64,000 nt of DNA from Unio delphinus (taxonomy: Eukaryota; Mollusca; Bivalvia; Unionida; Unionidae). A program made the translations under genes and the position numbers. A model generated the notes under the pieces. That model searched no databases. It was given only the letters and a program-made list of their open reading frames with translations, and was not told the DNA's origin. This document shows positions 13,501 through 28,500 of the stretch, piece after piece. Numbering within the stretch: the first letter of the stretch is position 1; every line of letters begins with the position of its first letter. The DNA lies in assembly GCA_029339505.1 (NCBI GenBank), contig JAQISU010000179.1:8214001-8278000 (forward strand), in the 5' to 3' direction.

Positions 13501-16500
13501 TCCGACTCCAGTTCCACGTCAATTACTGGCTCGAAATCATTCATGTGTATATCCATCAATACCTTGCTTGCTCCAATAATGTCATTTTTCTCAAATTATT
13601 CAAAATCACTATTAGCATCACTATCAGAAGCGAATATTTGTTGCAAGAAATCACCTTCGTATTCAGCGTCGGCCATTTTAGTTTTGGACTAGTACCACGT
13701 GTTTAGAAGCGAGCATTTGTAAAATTACATCGTTAATAATATAGTAAAGTACTGCAGTATGCTTGTTCCGGGCCTTTTTAAACCAATCAAATATAGTTTT
13801 ACAGGCATTTATGGCAAGATGAAGTTATAGAATGCGATCATTGTTGCTCACCTCGAAATTGACTAGAGTCGTGACACGCACTACGGGACCACATACAACA
13901 GTGCGACTGGAGTCGCGATACGCACTTTAAGGGTTAAAATGAAATTGTGCTGATCAGTGGTGACAATTGTAAATCTTGTAATCATTACTCCTTTCCGAAG
14001 GATGATGGCATTTTTACTTTTAAAAAACAACATTAAAATGGTGTAGATGTAAAAGCCAATATAGCTGTACTTTTTAAAGTAGTTTTGAAAACCATACCTA
14101 ATTGAATTTCTTATCAAGGTTATTGTTAGCATTTGTATACCTCTTGGATTTTATGATAACAAATGAGTATTAACCAGACTTTGTGTTTTGTTGCATTCCA
14201 TTGAACATGTTAATGCACACTGTGTTTCATTTTAAGGTGCTATGTATATCTAATTTTCATTGTTTGTTAGCTTTTTCTTTCTTTGTTTTTTTGCTATGGA
14301 TAATTGTATTTTGGACTTCACCTGTCCAACATTAAGTTCAATCATTAGGACTTGTGTTAGAAATTCTAGGATTATTTGGGATTTATTTTTCAAGTACTGC
14401 AAGTTCTTTTTACATTTGACATGTTGTATTCTAGGGAAATAAATAATTAGTTGAAATTTACAAAGCTTCTCACTATTTTCTATTACTTATTTTTAGACCA
14501 TTGAGTTGTAATAAAGGGGGCGCTCACCAGTTAATATGTACTTTTCAGATAGTGACGTATGTGAGGTGAAGTTGTTTGCATTTGTAACATGCACAATGGA
14601 GATAATGTTGGCATATCTCAATGCTACTTTGATGTAATGTGGCTGATATTTCTTTGGATACTGCACTTGTGGAAATTGTAAATGATCTAAGCGCATGGTA
14701 TAACAAAATGGATGCTCCCATGTGCTTGAAAAATTAGCCAGAATTAATCAAAAGTACACTAACTTTAGCAGTTATTAAACTAGGGAAAATGAATTTTGCT
14801 GAAGTAGGCAATAGCAGCTTCTGAAAGTGCAATGAACAAATTACAAAATATCTGAAAAGTAAAAAAAGTTATTGTACCATTTTTCTACAATTTACCTCTG
14901 AAGTCCAGGGAGTGAAAATGACCATGCGGAGCTAGCAGTTTGTTTACATGAGCAGATCTTATGTTAGCCCAAGCTGTATACTCTAGAACCTAAAGTACAC
15001 CCATCAATCATACATCAAAATAAAGGGAATTGAAAGTTCTTCTCCCAACACCTAAGATATACAAAGTCTTTATTATATTGCCAGTATAATCAGTGAAGAA
15101 ATCCCAGAAAATTATTTTTCTTTAAAATTCTAACCCTATGCAAAGTACGAAACTGTAGAGCGCCACCTTAAAGAACCACTGAAGATGTATTTTCAACTTA
15201 TTGAAAAACTTGTCATATTCTGTAGTCAATTTCAAACATATTGATATATCATACATGGTATTTACTTCCAAAATTACAAACACATAGTTAATTTACTATA
15301 CCCCTCTGAAGTAACTTAAATGTAGCTTCATGACGTCAAAACTGTATTTTAACGTCACTGGGAAATGCTATTATTTTGACATTAAAGAAAGACATTCAAG
15401 AATAAATGCATATGAAGTATTTGTTTTATTTTTCAATCCAAACATCAAATAATGTATTTAGATCATTTCCAAAGTTGCAAACTATACTTGGGTCATGTAT
15501 ACATGTAAATCAAGTGAGAAAAGTGAGGAAAATTCCATAAAGTTTGAGGTAATAGTGCAAAAATTGTCCAGCATTGGATTAAGAAAAAAAGTCCTTGATG
15601 CTATAATAACAGTAGACATAAATATATATTTTGTTTGTAAATAATTACTTTTTTCCCCCGGCACTAGTAATCTAATTTGAATCTGCACTAATGCTTGTAT
15701 GTCAAAGAATTGAAATGAAAAGTCAAGGGGAATTAACTCCTGGTGAGACCATTCCATGGACCAGGAATGTGATTGATGATTACATACATAATTGATTACA
15801 ATGAAAATCAAATATGTTGACTGCTTTATATGGTAAAATTAATTATAAAACCAAAACATGCAGACTTGTATGCCAAAAAGGGGGTAGGTGTGTTTCCCAA
15901 CAATTTCAAGCCCCAGCCTGATTATGATGTTACATACTGTCTAAGATCCATCACAACCAGGAGCAACTGGTAACCATGATGTCACTAATACTACATCAAC
16001 CTACATTAGCCACTATCTAAGAAAACATGGCTAAAGGAAGAGCTAAGAAAATAGCTATTTGTCCACAAGAGTTCATACAACACAGTCAACCATAGGACTA
16101 TGGATTACGAGTATCCAAGAGTGACCAACCTATTCAGGTTGCAATCTGGTTCTACATCTTCACAAATAAAGTGCCCAAGAATTGATGTATATGAAGAATC
16201 ACTATCTTCCTGTGGCCCAAATAAAGTGCACCCAAGCTTTGCCCTGAATTGGAGAAAGAAAGAAATGAAGAAAACTTAATTGTTGGGTCACATGTTGTAG
16301 CGTGTTGTTAACATCAATGGAAATGTAATTATGAACATACCAAAACTAACTAGGATATTGGGAACATTGTGCATAATGTATGACTGAGCTGGAAATTGCA
16401 AGCGATATAATCCACTGATGTATAAAAGCAAAACTCAAGGACTGTGTTCCTTTTTAACAGTTAAATGTACAAACTGCAATCTGCAGGAAGCAGAACAGGC

Positions 16501-19500
16501 TGCCTGTCCAGAAAAGTGCCAAGGACATAGAAAGTGAGGCCCAGGCACAGGAAATTTAAATGCGATGTTGGCACTTTCTTGCTACAAGGCCAAAGTTGGA
16601 GTGACTGACTTGCCCATTTAGCATCCTATTACTCAAACTTTTTGCCATATGGGAAACATTTAAATCTTTCTTATATTAAAAAGCTTGAATATTTACTAAG
16701 AAATTTTGTCTTAGATGTCAAGCTAAGTAAAATTTCACACTCTCTAAACACAAATAAGTGCGAGAGCTTGCACAATATCATTTTTACCTATGCACCTAAA
16801 ATATCAGTATGGAGCAGACATTTTGATGCATTATGTCATTCATTCCCTCATAGCTCTGAGTATGGTACAGGAAACTTTACACTCCCACTGACCAAGTCTC
16901 ATGGAATTGTTCTACTCAGTCTGATCCAGTATTTCAGCTCATAGCAGAATGAGATCAGAGAACAGTAAAAGATAAGGAGAGGAAATCAAGTCTTCAGTAC
17001 AAGTACATTTGCTACATCAAACACAAACAAAAAAGCAACAGAAAACTTGTACAAAATTCAATGTTTGCTAATTCAATAAATAATTTTGTACCCAATGAAC
17101 ATCCATACACTTTAAATCCTTTAAATGAATGCATGTAACAATTATTAAATGTACCTGACTATCACAGTATACACCACTCCCCCTAGCCCATATTGCCTTG
17201 GCATTCACCATAGGCTTTACATGATTTTCTAGCCAAATTTTTCTCTTTTTTGGTTCAAGTGATAAATGATCATGTTTTTGTATAGCATCTATGTGATACG
17301 TCACACTGATATGGTAGTGAATTTACCATAGTTTCAACATAGAACCTTAGTCGGTGAGCCAAAGCAATCTTTCTTTTCCCACGAAAGGTTACATAAATTA
17401 TTCCATGACCATGCTGTTCATGTGAGCCTGTCCAAATGTGACACTTGCTGCAGACTTGTGTATGTTGAGTTGAAGCTCTTTTATATGTCATTATATCTTG
17501 AACTGTTAATTTAGTTTGAAATATTTCTGACTTAGCTTAATAAACCATGAACATATGATACTATAGAATTTTTTTTATATGTCAATACAAAATTATTTAA
17601 TACCAAGAAAATACATTTTGTTAATAGTTTAATTTGACAATGAAAAAACAGGGAAAAATATCCAAATTATTACCAGTTCAAAGAAGAACTGATAGCATCT
17701 TCCTTGAGAAATGTGAAATTAATGAATTAATGAAACATTTTTAAAAACAATGACACACAGAGGTTTCTAATTGCCACTAGTCTATGTCGTAGTGTGTACA
17801 ATAGCAGGGGACATAACTCTTCTCAAGCCCACCTGCAGCCGCTTAATTAAAGCAGAATTTGGAATGTAAAGACGTTTAAGTTCTAAACTGCAGTGAATTT
17901 AAACTAAATGAGCCAATATTAATACAAACTGCAATAAATATAACTCCATGGGTATACACCCGAATGCTCTTTATGGGGTCGCTCACCAGTTAATATGTAC
18001 TTTTCAGATAGTGACGTATGTGAGGTGAAGTTGTTTGCATTTGTAACATGCACAATGGAGATAATGTTGGCATATCTCAATGCTACTTTGATGTAATGTG
18101 GCTGATATTTCTTTGGATACTGCACTTGTGGAAATTGTAAATGATCTAAGCGCATGGTGTAACAAAATGGATGCTCCCATGTGCTTGAAAAATTAGCCAG
18201 AATTAATCAAAAGTACACTAACTTTAGCAGTTATTAAACTAGGGAAAATGAATTTTGCTGAAGTAGGCAATAGCAGCTTCTGAAAGTGCAATGAACAAAT
18301 TACAAAATATCTGAAAAGTAAAAAAAGTTATTGTACCATTTTTCTACAATTTACCTCTGAAGTCCAGGGAGTGAAAAAAGTTATTGTACCATTTTTCTAC
18401 AATTTACCTCTGAAGTCCAGGGAGTGAAAATGACCATGCGGAGCTAGCAGTTTGTTTACATGAGCAGATCTTATGTTAGCCCAAACTGTATACTCTAGAA
18501 CCTAAAGTACACCCATCAATCATACATCAAAATAAAGGGAATTGAAAGTTCTTCTCCCAACACCTAAGATATACAAAGTCTTTATTATATTGCCAGTATA
18601 ACCAGTGAAGAAATCCGAGAAAATTATTTTTCTTTAAAATTCTAACCCTATGCAAAGTACGAAACTGTAGAGCGCCACCAAAGGTAAAAAGTCTTAAACT
18701 GAGTGAGGTTAGCTGTACTGGTTTGTGGGTATGATAGCACAAAAAAGTATTAATAGATTTGTATTAAATATGTTTGCGGAGTTATCTTATGAATGCCATA
18801 AATGGTTTTTACCCTCATGAAAATTGATTTATCAAACTTAGCACATGGGTTTATCTTCATATTATCTGACACAAGTTGAATGATTTTCAGTCCATGGTGT
18901 TAGGTTCATTGGTTAGTGACCATGGCATATAATTTTGTCCTGCACTTGTGAACATAGTAAATCAGACATATAGGATAATATTTTCTTGCCTGAATTGCTG
19001 TGTTGGTATTTTTTGAGAACTTTAACTGTCTTGTCTTGTCTTTTATTCTTGGATTTTTTTTGGCCAGTAGTTCCTTTAACAGACTCTTGTTCAATTGATG
19101 CTAGTCAATGTTAAGAAAAAAAACAACCTTGAAACTTCCTTCCACTTGCTTAATTAGAGATGAAGCTGAGACTGTTCATGCTTACACATTGAGTTTAAAT
19201 CACGCTGAGAATGTTCATGCTTACACATTGAGTTTATATCAAGCTGAGAATGTTCATGCTTACACATTGAGTTTATATCAAGCTGAGAATGTTCATGCTT
19301 ACACATTGAGTTTATATCAAGCTGAGACTGTTCATGCTTACACATTGAGTTTATATCAAGAATGTTCATGCTTACACACTTAGTTTAAGTCAAGCTGAAC
19401 CTATTTATGCTTTTACCTTAAGGTTCCCTTATTTTATATTAAGACACGTAAAACCTAGCAGAGATGCATTGTACAACATTTAAGGGAGTTTTTCTATGTT

Positions 19501-22500
19501 GCTTGTTACATTATATAAATGCTACTAAATGCTGCTTCTTTCTTTTCAGCTGGTGTGAAGAGTTTGGTGTTGCTGGTCTTAATGCTATTCTGAATAATCT
19601 GATCTATTGCTGTGATTCGTAAGTGTTCTTCATTGACAGAATATGTCTAAGTTAATATATTTGGATATTTAGCTGTAAATACCAGAATTCTCTTTCCAAT
19701 ATTCATCACATTTAGCTTTATGCCAATTTCAGTCATTAGTGATTTAACAGTCACATGTGCTTCTTGAAAATCTTTAGAAACATCAAAATGCTGCAAAACT
19801 GTATTTCCAGTGGACTTTGATATGCTCCTGCCTTTCTCCTTTTCGTAATCATATCTTTTCTACTTTCAGGAAATCAGAGAGGAAAGCTACATATGAATGT
19901 GTTCGATGCCTTAAAGCTTTCATGAACAGTAAGGTGAGAAAGTTGTTCATTGTTAGCTCTTTTTATAGATTAGGCAAGCTAATGGGATGGTCCATTGTTC
20001 ATCAGCTGTTAGCACAAGTTTGTTTAATTGTTTCTTCTCCTAAATGCCATGAACATTACACATGCATATTTAATCCTATGGTTTGGTTGGTCCTAAATGA
20101 AGATGGTGCTGCTCTGCCACAGAGCAGCACCATCTTCATTTAGGACCAACCAAACCATAGGATTAAGATCTTGAAAATCTTATTCCTAATTATCCCGAGT
20201 GGATGGTCATATAAACATTGGTTTTTCACTAAAAGACTTTCAATGATGTCTAGGTAGTCCTAAATGAAAATGGTTCCGATTGGACATCTAATATGGTCAA
20301 CACTGTCTGTCTTGAAAATATTGTTGTTCTCCAGAATGGATGGCCATTTCAACACATGGTTTTGACCTGATGGTTAGTTGGTACCATATGAAAATTATGC
20401 AGTATCAGTGAGATTGAACAGACCATTTTTAGAGCAGAGCATTTTTGAAACTAAAGCATCCTACAAAAATGAAAATACAAGGTCAATAATGCCAAACTGA
20501 GGCCTCCAACTGGGTTAGTTTTTTTAAAAAACTTTTTACCTTTTGTATGTGTTCTCATTTATCAAACCAGTACACTCACTGTTGGTCGTACCTCCTTGCA
20601 GCTAATTAAACGTAATGGGTCTCTTAGCCAAAACATTTATGGAGACCTACACAATGTCGTGATTGTGGGTCATGTAAATTTATTGTGAATAACCATATCC
20701 ATGTCACCTGAACACCAAGTCTGATGAATATTTTGTAGCGTGTGTGAATCAACATCTTTAAAGACAACCAGAAGATTACAGTTAGCTCTGATCACTTTAG
20801 ATATATCAACATGTGCTTTTCACAGATAGATTTCTTATATTACATAGTTGGTCCTAAATGAAAATGGTGCCAATTTTATTTTCCAATATAGCTACCATCT
20901 TGAAATCGTGTTGTCACTTCTCCCCAGACTGCAGGGTCTTTTTGACATTAGATTTTCACCACAACACTTAAGATTATGTCTGCTTTGGTCCTGAATGAAA
21001 ATGGTCCCAATTGGACATTCCATTTTGGCCGCCACAGCAGCTAATTTGAAAATCTTGTTACTGCTGAAGAATGCAGGCAACATTTTCAACTCTCAGCAGT
21101 TAAAAGGAATAAATAGTCATGTCTTAATTCCTGGAACTTCTTTTCAGCCATTAGAGCATATGTCTCATCAAGGGACTCTCTGTTTATGTGTGTGTGTGTG
21201 TGTGTGTGTCTGTGTGTGATTTGGATTTGCAACATAGCTTGAAAAAGTTTCAGTTGTATCATTGCAATGTGTGCAGTGTGACAGTTTTATTGTGATGTCT
21301 TATCACTGGGGCATCATGCGACACACATGTAGCATGATGTCCCACCCAGTCACGTTAACACCTGGCTGACCAGTCCTAACATGCATGCCAGTTTGGACAT
21401 TAGCTTGAATTTTATAAAATCCTTGGAATGGATGTTTGCTCTTGAAATGTTTGCATCTTATTCTAAGTCAGTGTATCAATGACAATTACATATGTAGTTT
21501 CCATCCATTTTTTATTATGCATTCGAATGGTTTGATGTTTTGGTTTAGATTTAGATTATCAGACTGCTTTAAAAAATTACTTGATAGATATTTCTAGACT
21601 GGGTAGATTGCATAAACCAGTCATCAGTATCTATTCTGGACCATACTTGATTTGGCCTATACAGTGTTGATTACAGTAGAATTACTAGAAGAATATTAAT
21701 ATGTCCAGGCCACAAGGCCAAGTAAGTAGCTCCTATATCTATTATGCATGGTCAGTCATCAGTCATCCGTCATTCATCCATCAACAGATGCCTGCTACTA
21801 TTCTGAAGTCTTTATTTTTTATCCTATTGTATTCCACCAGTTAGGAATGTGAGTTTATATTATCAAAATTTTGGATTAGTTGGATGGTGAGCAAAATTCT
21901 GGCATATTAATGACATGATCTTGAATCAGGTTGGCTGACCATTTTACCACAATTTAGGCCATATTTCTGATTCGATTTTGATATACAAAAATCTTAGTAT
22001 AATAAGCTTGTATAACGATCTTGGATAACTTCACTAATGAGTGAGATTCATGGCTGTTAATAAGGTTATCTAGTAATAGATTGGCTGAATATTTTACCAC
22101 TCAGGTGGCAGTATTTCTGATCCAGTTTGATCAGACTTGGAATGCATCCTTTCATCACCAAGATCTTTAACAAGTTTTGTCATATACAAGATGCATGCAT
22201 ACTATTGAGGTGATTTGAATCTGATTGGCTGAGCTTGCTACCACTCAGGAGACTGACTGTGTGTGATATGATTTTGATCAAACTTGGAATATTGGCTTAC
22301 AGCTTCAGGAATTTGGGATGCTCTTTCCTAAACTTATGCTACCATTGTCATTGACATGTCTTGCAATAAGTGAGACCTGTGTATATCAGTGAGACACCTG
22401 ACATCTGATTGTCTGAGGTTGTTACCTCACTAGATCAGGAGACTATATTTCTTACCAGTTTATTTGAAACTTGGTAAATGAGTTTATATCATTAGTGTCA

Positions 22501-25500
22501 GCTATGACCTACCGACTGTATGTTAATTATGTCAGATTGTCAGAAAGACTTTTTATCAGGATATTGTGAAATAGGTCAAATCATTGTGATCTAAAGTTTG
22601 CGAGATATTTCCTACATTACTGTATAAGCCCGCTTAGTGAAATGGTAAACTGTTAATTTATATAAGCCAGGTGAGTGTTATCAGGTCCGTTTGGGACTCT
22701 TGTGCATTGGGAATTTTGACTCCAAGCCCAATTGTGTGTGAACAGTTTAATGACTGTGTGTACTAGATTGTTAGAAGACTATGAGAATTTCCTCACTCAG
22801 TCTTGATACTTTTGCTGTGTTTTGCAGATCGTTTAGATCATGGCTGGCATTAAATTAGTGGAGCTTGTTTTCATTTAAAAATGGCACAGTAGTAAAAATG
22901 TACAGCATATGTTACTGTCATAGAGAGTTCTTATAATAAGTGTATATTAATGAAATACCTTGGATCAGATTTAATGAGATTGTTACCTCTATTTTTGATA
23001 CATCTGCAAAATGCATCTCACCAAAGCAAGAATTGTTTGATATGAGTACCGTATTTTCCGGCCTATAAGCCGAGACTTTTTGACTTAAAAGTTCGGTCTT
23101 CTTCTTATACTCTGAATCGACTTATATATGGATTTTGTCATTGAAATTGCATCGACTTATATATGGATTACAGTATCCGGTATTTTATTGATATTGCTCT
23201 ATAATCGGCATAATCGAAAACAGGTTACACAGAAGTACAAATTCATGTTAAATTACTATGTCAATAAATTGTCATAAAATAATATGACTGCATTTATATT
23301 TGTAAGTTTTGTCATTATTTATTTTGCATTCTGCGTGTCTTTTCTTATTTCTCAAACATAAAATAAAAGAAAACAATTACCGGTAAAAACTTCACCGGGC
23401 CGCATAGCACACTTATGGTCTATACTCTACAGTTTACTGTACTAATTCAAAGCATATTGTTTGTTCCTTAAAAAAAAAGATATGAAATAACTGGTTCATT
23501 AATATTTGATTTTCCAGTATAATGTTGGACACACGTGAGCAATTACCGGCATAGCTTTATTTATTGATCCAATTGATCCTACAAAGGGATGTAATCCATA
23601 TTAACTTGAATGTTCTATGATTATTTATAAAATAATGTAGATCATGCATTCTACTGAATCCCCCAAATCATATGTTTCTAATTGTATTTGACAAAGTTTC
23701 TCAAATAAATTACCGTAGGTTTAAACTACACTAAAATCAGATATATGGATGGACTACCAGTACTCATAGATCATCAGTGATCCATGATTTTTAGTTTCGC
23801 AATTCAGTTTAAAGCAAATTGTAATGTCAACACTTCACCTATATTCATTTTTAACCAGCTGACGTTTCGGTGTCTCTCTTTGATTATATCGGTTGTTGAT
23901 AAACTGGTATTTGGTTTCCAACAACAATCAAAGCCAGTTGCCTCAATTGTTTCGATCTTGATATTGGCTTTAGCTACCAATACTAGTTACCATATTGCCG
24001 GTACCCCATTGTTCTTTATCATTAATCCGCATCAATTACGCTACTCGTGTTTAATATCAATGGGATTAAGTACAACAGGAAATGATGCCCACTCCCTTCT
24101 CTCGATGTAAATAATGAATTTAGCCATGGGCATTGTTTTCATTGCTTTAGTACGGGCACATTTTAATGAGTTCGGTATATTTTGATCAATCTTTTCAGTC
24201 ATAATCATTCATATAAATATCCCCTTACAAATCATACAACTTCTCTCACAATGCCTCCCGTAAAATCACGCAAGTCTTACACGGCAGCTTTTAAGCTGGA
24301 AGTTGTAAAGTTCGCTGAAGAGAATGATGAGAATATGGCTGCTCACAGGAAATATGGTGTAAGTGAAAAATGTGTCCGGGATTGGCGTAAAGCTAAGGTT
24401 GCATTATGCGCTACAAAAAAAAAACAAAGAAAGCAAATCGTGGCTGCAAAGCAAGATGGAGTAATATTGAGGATAAATTAGAAGACTATGTTTTGACACA
24501 ACGTGCCGCGTATTAGAGTACATCAAAAGAACATGACGCAATAGCTGGGTGGCAAGTTCAAAGAACTTTGACTAGCAGCTTGTGTGGGAAAATGTGCTTT
24601 AGCTTCCATTATTTAATCTACGGACATGTACTATTTCATTATTCATTACGTACACCCGTTACGTAATTGTTGTTATTTTCTTTTCATTGAATTCAGTCAC
24701 ATAATGATCTGTGACAAAATTATTGAATATTTTACATCCGTGTGTGGATATTTTCGATGGAAATATTTGTATTATGGATTCAATGTATGTTACAAGATTC
24801 GCTGGTGAGTACACGGTGTTGATACTCTTTTCATGCAATAGATTATTTATGTATATATAAATTAGACACGTGTATGTACCAATGCATGGTTCTCTGAATA
24901 AAGTACCGTAATTGTATTTGACAAAATTTCTCAAATAAATTACCGTAGGTTTAAACTTTCAACTGGAAGGAATGATCATAGCTCTTGTTGCAATGGATAT
25001 TGCTGGTAATATGGAATATTATATGACGATATCATCAATATTCATGCAACCGGAAGTTACTACCGGTAGTATAAAATACATAGCCAAGTTATTGACCTGG
25101 CCTCGTCTTATACTCCGAATCTACTTATATATGGATGAAGGATGGAAAATTTACAAAATTCGTCAATTCGACTTATACTCCGCATCGACCTATAGGCCGG
25201 AAAATACGGTATAATGATAAATTACTTTAAATAAAATAATTTTTTTTTGGAATGGCAGTGTAAATAAATACTTTTTATTTTAGTCCTGTTGATTAGCAGC
25301 ATGAAAAGCAGTGTATCACAAAATGGATTGATGCAATGACACTAATTAGCATCAGTTAAAATAATTAGCTAATAATCTATTGTACTTTGTAAAAATATAG
25401 GAAGATTTTTTATTTTCACTATTAAAAAATAAGATACTTCAACATTTGGACCATGTCAAAATGTTGTATTGGCACACATTCTTCTGGACATTACTTGCCC

Positions 25501-28500
25501 AAGGGATTATAGATTTTTTAAGATAGGCCATATTACTGGGGAGTTGTACAGGTTTTACATTGGGCTGGTACTTCATTGGAGTCGCTTGTACTTGCTTGGC
25601 CTATGTTTGAGAAACACTTTCTTGATCTCATTTATTACTTTTGTCAACTACCACATATTTTTTTTTCACTTTTTGGGGTTATTTCAGTTATTTGCTGATT
25701 TTTATTTTCAGTTTGGCCTCAGGGAGATTATTAAACATGAGGAAGCACTGACAATTTTGTCTCGGACAGTTGATCCCTCTGATTCAACCACAATGCTGGA
25801 AGCAGTCAAGATTCTGGCAGCAGTGTGCCTCGTTCCACCAGATGGGTAAGTGTAAGGTACAGGTTAAGAAAAGCAAAAGTCTTTCTAAGCTTACAGCAGG
25901 TTGAATAACTTATCCTAATTTTCATGCAGGAAGCAAAAAGGAGCATGTAACTCATGAAGGGGACACCAGTCATTACAGATTACGATATTACCTTCACCAG
26001 TCATTACAGATTACGATATTACCTTTACCAGTCAGTACAGATTAACACCAGCAGAGGATATTTTTATGTTGGTATGCTTAGGTCATATAAAAGAATTGAG
26101 ATCAAAAGCCTTGCTAAAATGTAGAACTGCTGATAAAGACAGGAGTCATGTATTTTGTCCTCTTTTATTTAGCCTTTAGGATAAACCTCTTGGACAAATT
26201 TCTGTAGCACAAGCATTCAAATGTTTTTAAAATTCATTGAAGTATATATATGCATTTTGTCCCTTTTACAAAGAATAATCAAAATATAGTTATTAATTTT
26301 CTGTAATGTTAAGAGTTCATTTAACTTTCAGCTCAATGTGCAGTAAGGCCAAATGTGCATGGCCCTGCATTTGTTGTGTATTTGTGTATCTGTATATCTG
26401 TCCCGAAAAACCCCATAGGACTTATTGTAGCCAAAAATACCCTCTAAACTGATCAGTAAAATTTTATAAAATTTGAAAGAATGCATTCAGGCAGGAAGAT
26501 CTTTAAATTTTTTACAAATGATGTGGATCCAAATTAAAATATGGCTGCTGTTACTAAAATAGAAAAACCTTAAAAATGACTTATTCTCCAAGACTGTTGA
26601 ATGGAATCTAATCAAACTTGTTGGAAAGCATCCTGACAGGAAAATGTTTCAGCTTCACAAGCAATGCTAATCAGGTGTCAGATATAGTCAGCATTATAGA
26701 ATTGTCTCCAGGATGCACAAATTGGAACTTTTGTGCACAGTGTTCGAATCTGTTGGCATAATCATGCAAACTAAAATTGGGTAAAAAAAATTTTGAATCA
26801 TGTGCACTTTATTTCTAAGAAAAGGAGAATTACCTGTTTAGCTTCTGTACCATGTTTCTGTTTTGGACCACCATTTCAGTTTGTGTTAAGAACAATGGTA
26901 GCTGAGGAATGTCGAATATGGTTGGACTACCAGTAAAGTTTCTATAGCATAGCAAATATGTCTAGTCATCATAGGCAGAATGTGCCTGGACATATTCATT
27001 TTATTAAAGAAATTACTGATGGAGATCAGTTGATTTCATCATTCCATGGGTCCCATTGCTTTTCAAAGAATTGAAATGGCAGTCAACAGAATTTGAAAAA
27101 AATGCAGTCACTAGATTGCACCTGGATTACTTGATAAATAAAAGGATTCAGAGTAAATATACTACAAGTAATTAGATTCCAAGATGTGCAACAGTATCAG
27201 TAAGGGCTGCTAATGTGAGATATTCTTGAAATGTTGGACACCAGTTTTCCTTGCTTGGAAAGTTATTATCCCTCTCCCCCCAACAGACATTGAAGTTGGA
27301 TTGTGATAGCAAAGTCTCTCTGTCTGTCCTTAGACATGGAAGTTTCCACAGCAGAACTCTAATCTTTTTTTCTTCTCAAACTTCATAGACCACAATAATA
27401 GCACAGAGTCATGTGTGGATCCCATTTTTTAAAACTAGAAAATACCCGCCCTTCTCCCCTGTTAATTCCTGTTTCTTGAACTGGAAAAAAAATTGGTAGC
27501 TTAAATATTGATATATCGTTCAATGTATGGTCAAACATGGTAGGTGGGATCTGGAAACTTTAATTAACATTTTAAAATTATAAACTTTTAATAAGAAGTC
27601 GTATAATTGGTTGCATTTTCATTCCCAAACAACATTCTTAGTACATCATAATTAAAAGAGATTTTGATCAATGAAAAAGTCACTTATGCCTAGTGTAGGT
27701 GGTACATTATTATTTAAATGTCAGTTAAATAATTTGTATTAGTGAAATTTGGGTTTTAATTCTATCTTTTAGTTCTACTTGAGCATAATCATCATAAATG
27801 CAATGTGCTTTTAAACGTCAAATGTGTCAATCTAGAATAACAGCCATGTCCACAAGCATTTCTCTGACAGCCTAAAAAAGTGCCAGCCATGTTTTGATAA
27901 CTGACTTGCAGAAGTATATGTTATATTGTTGCACAGAATCATGTTAATTATGTCTTTGAAATCAAATAAAGGAGGTGGAATATAAAAAAAATTAAAAGGC
28001 ATGCAAATCCTTCATACTTAACCGGGGTGGTATGTCGGGTATACTCACTTCATTTGATCAATCAAACACGGTTATAAATGTTATTGTGTATGTAACATAA
28101 ATTACCTTAATTTAACCAACTCATTCATAATTGTGATCAAAGATAGCAAGGCAACCAAGTGAAATGAATACTTCGCAAAATAAAGAACTTAGTTCACAGA
28201 TTCAGACCATTGTGGGCAAGCAACATTCAGAGAATTTCAAAACTGGCACTTAGTGATATCCTCAAGGATATTAAGAAGCTTCACTCTTGCTATCATTGAA
28301 ATCACAACATCAATATTGTACTGATTGAACAAAACAGTATTGAGTTTCAATGCAGGCGATTGTCTCATGAAACAATTGTCACTACTTTTGAAAAAAAGGA
28401 ATTTTGTTACGTGGCATATCAACAGATAGTCTAGTTTCCAGTTACTTTGTCTCCCGACTTGCAAGTATACTATTTAATTCCTAGAATAATCAACAAAACA

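Noticed and set aside
14516..18679. LTR retrotransposon with 0.65 kb LTRs
   Set aside because: The units lack TG...CA ends and no primer binding site, polypurine tract, gag or RT is visible between them; each has its own short inverted ends.
19817..20143. + strand 108-codon frame
   Set aside because: Its real part is the formin exon 19870-19933; the rest runs through intron, R1 and the palindrome.
25469..25711. In-frame extension upstream of exon F
   Set aside because: Hydrophobic and T-rich translation with no formin similarity; the acceptor at 25711 fixes the exon start.
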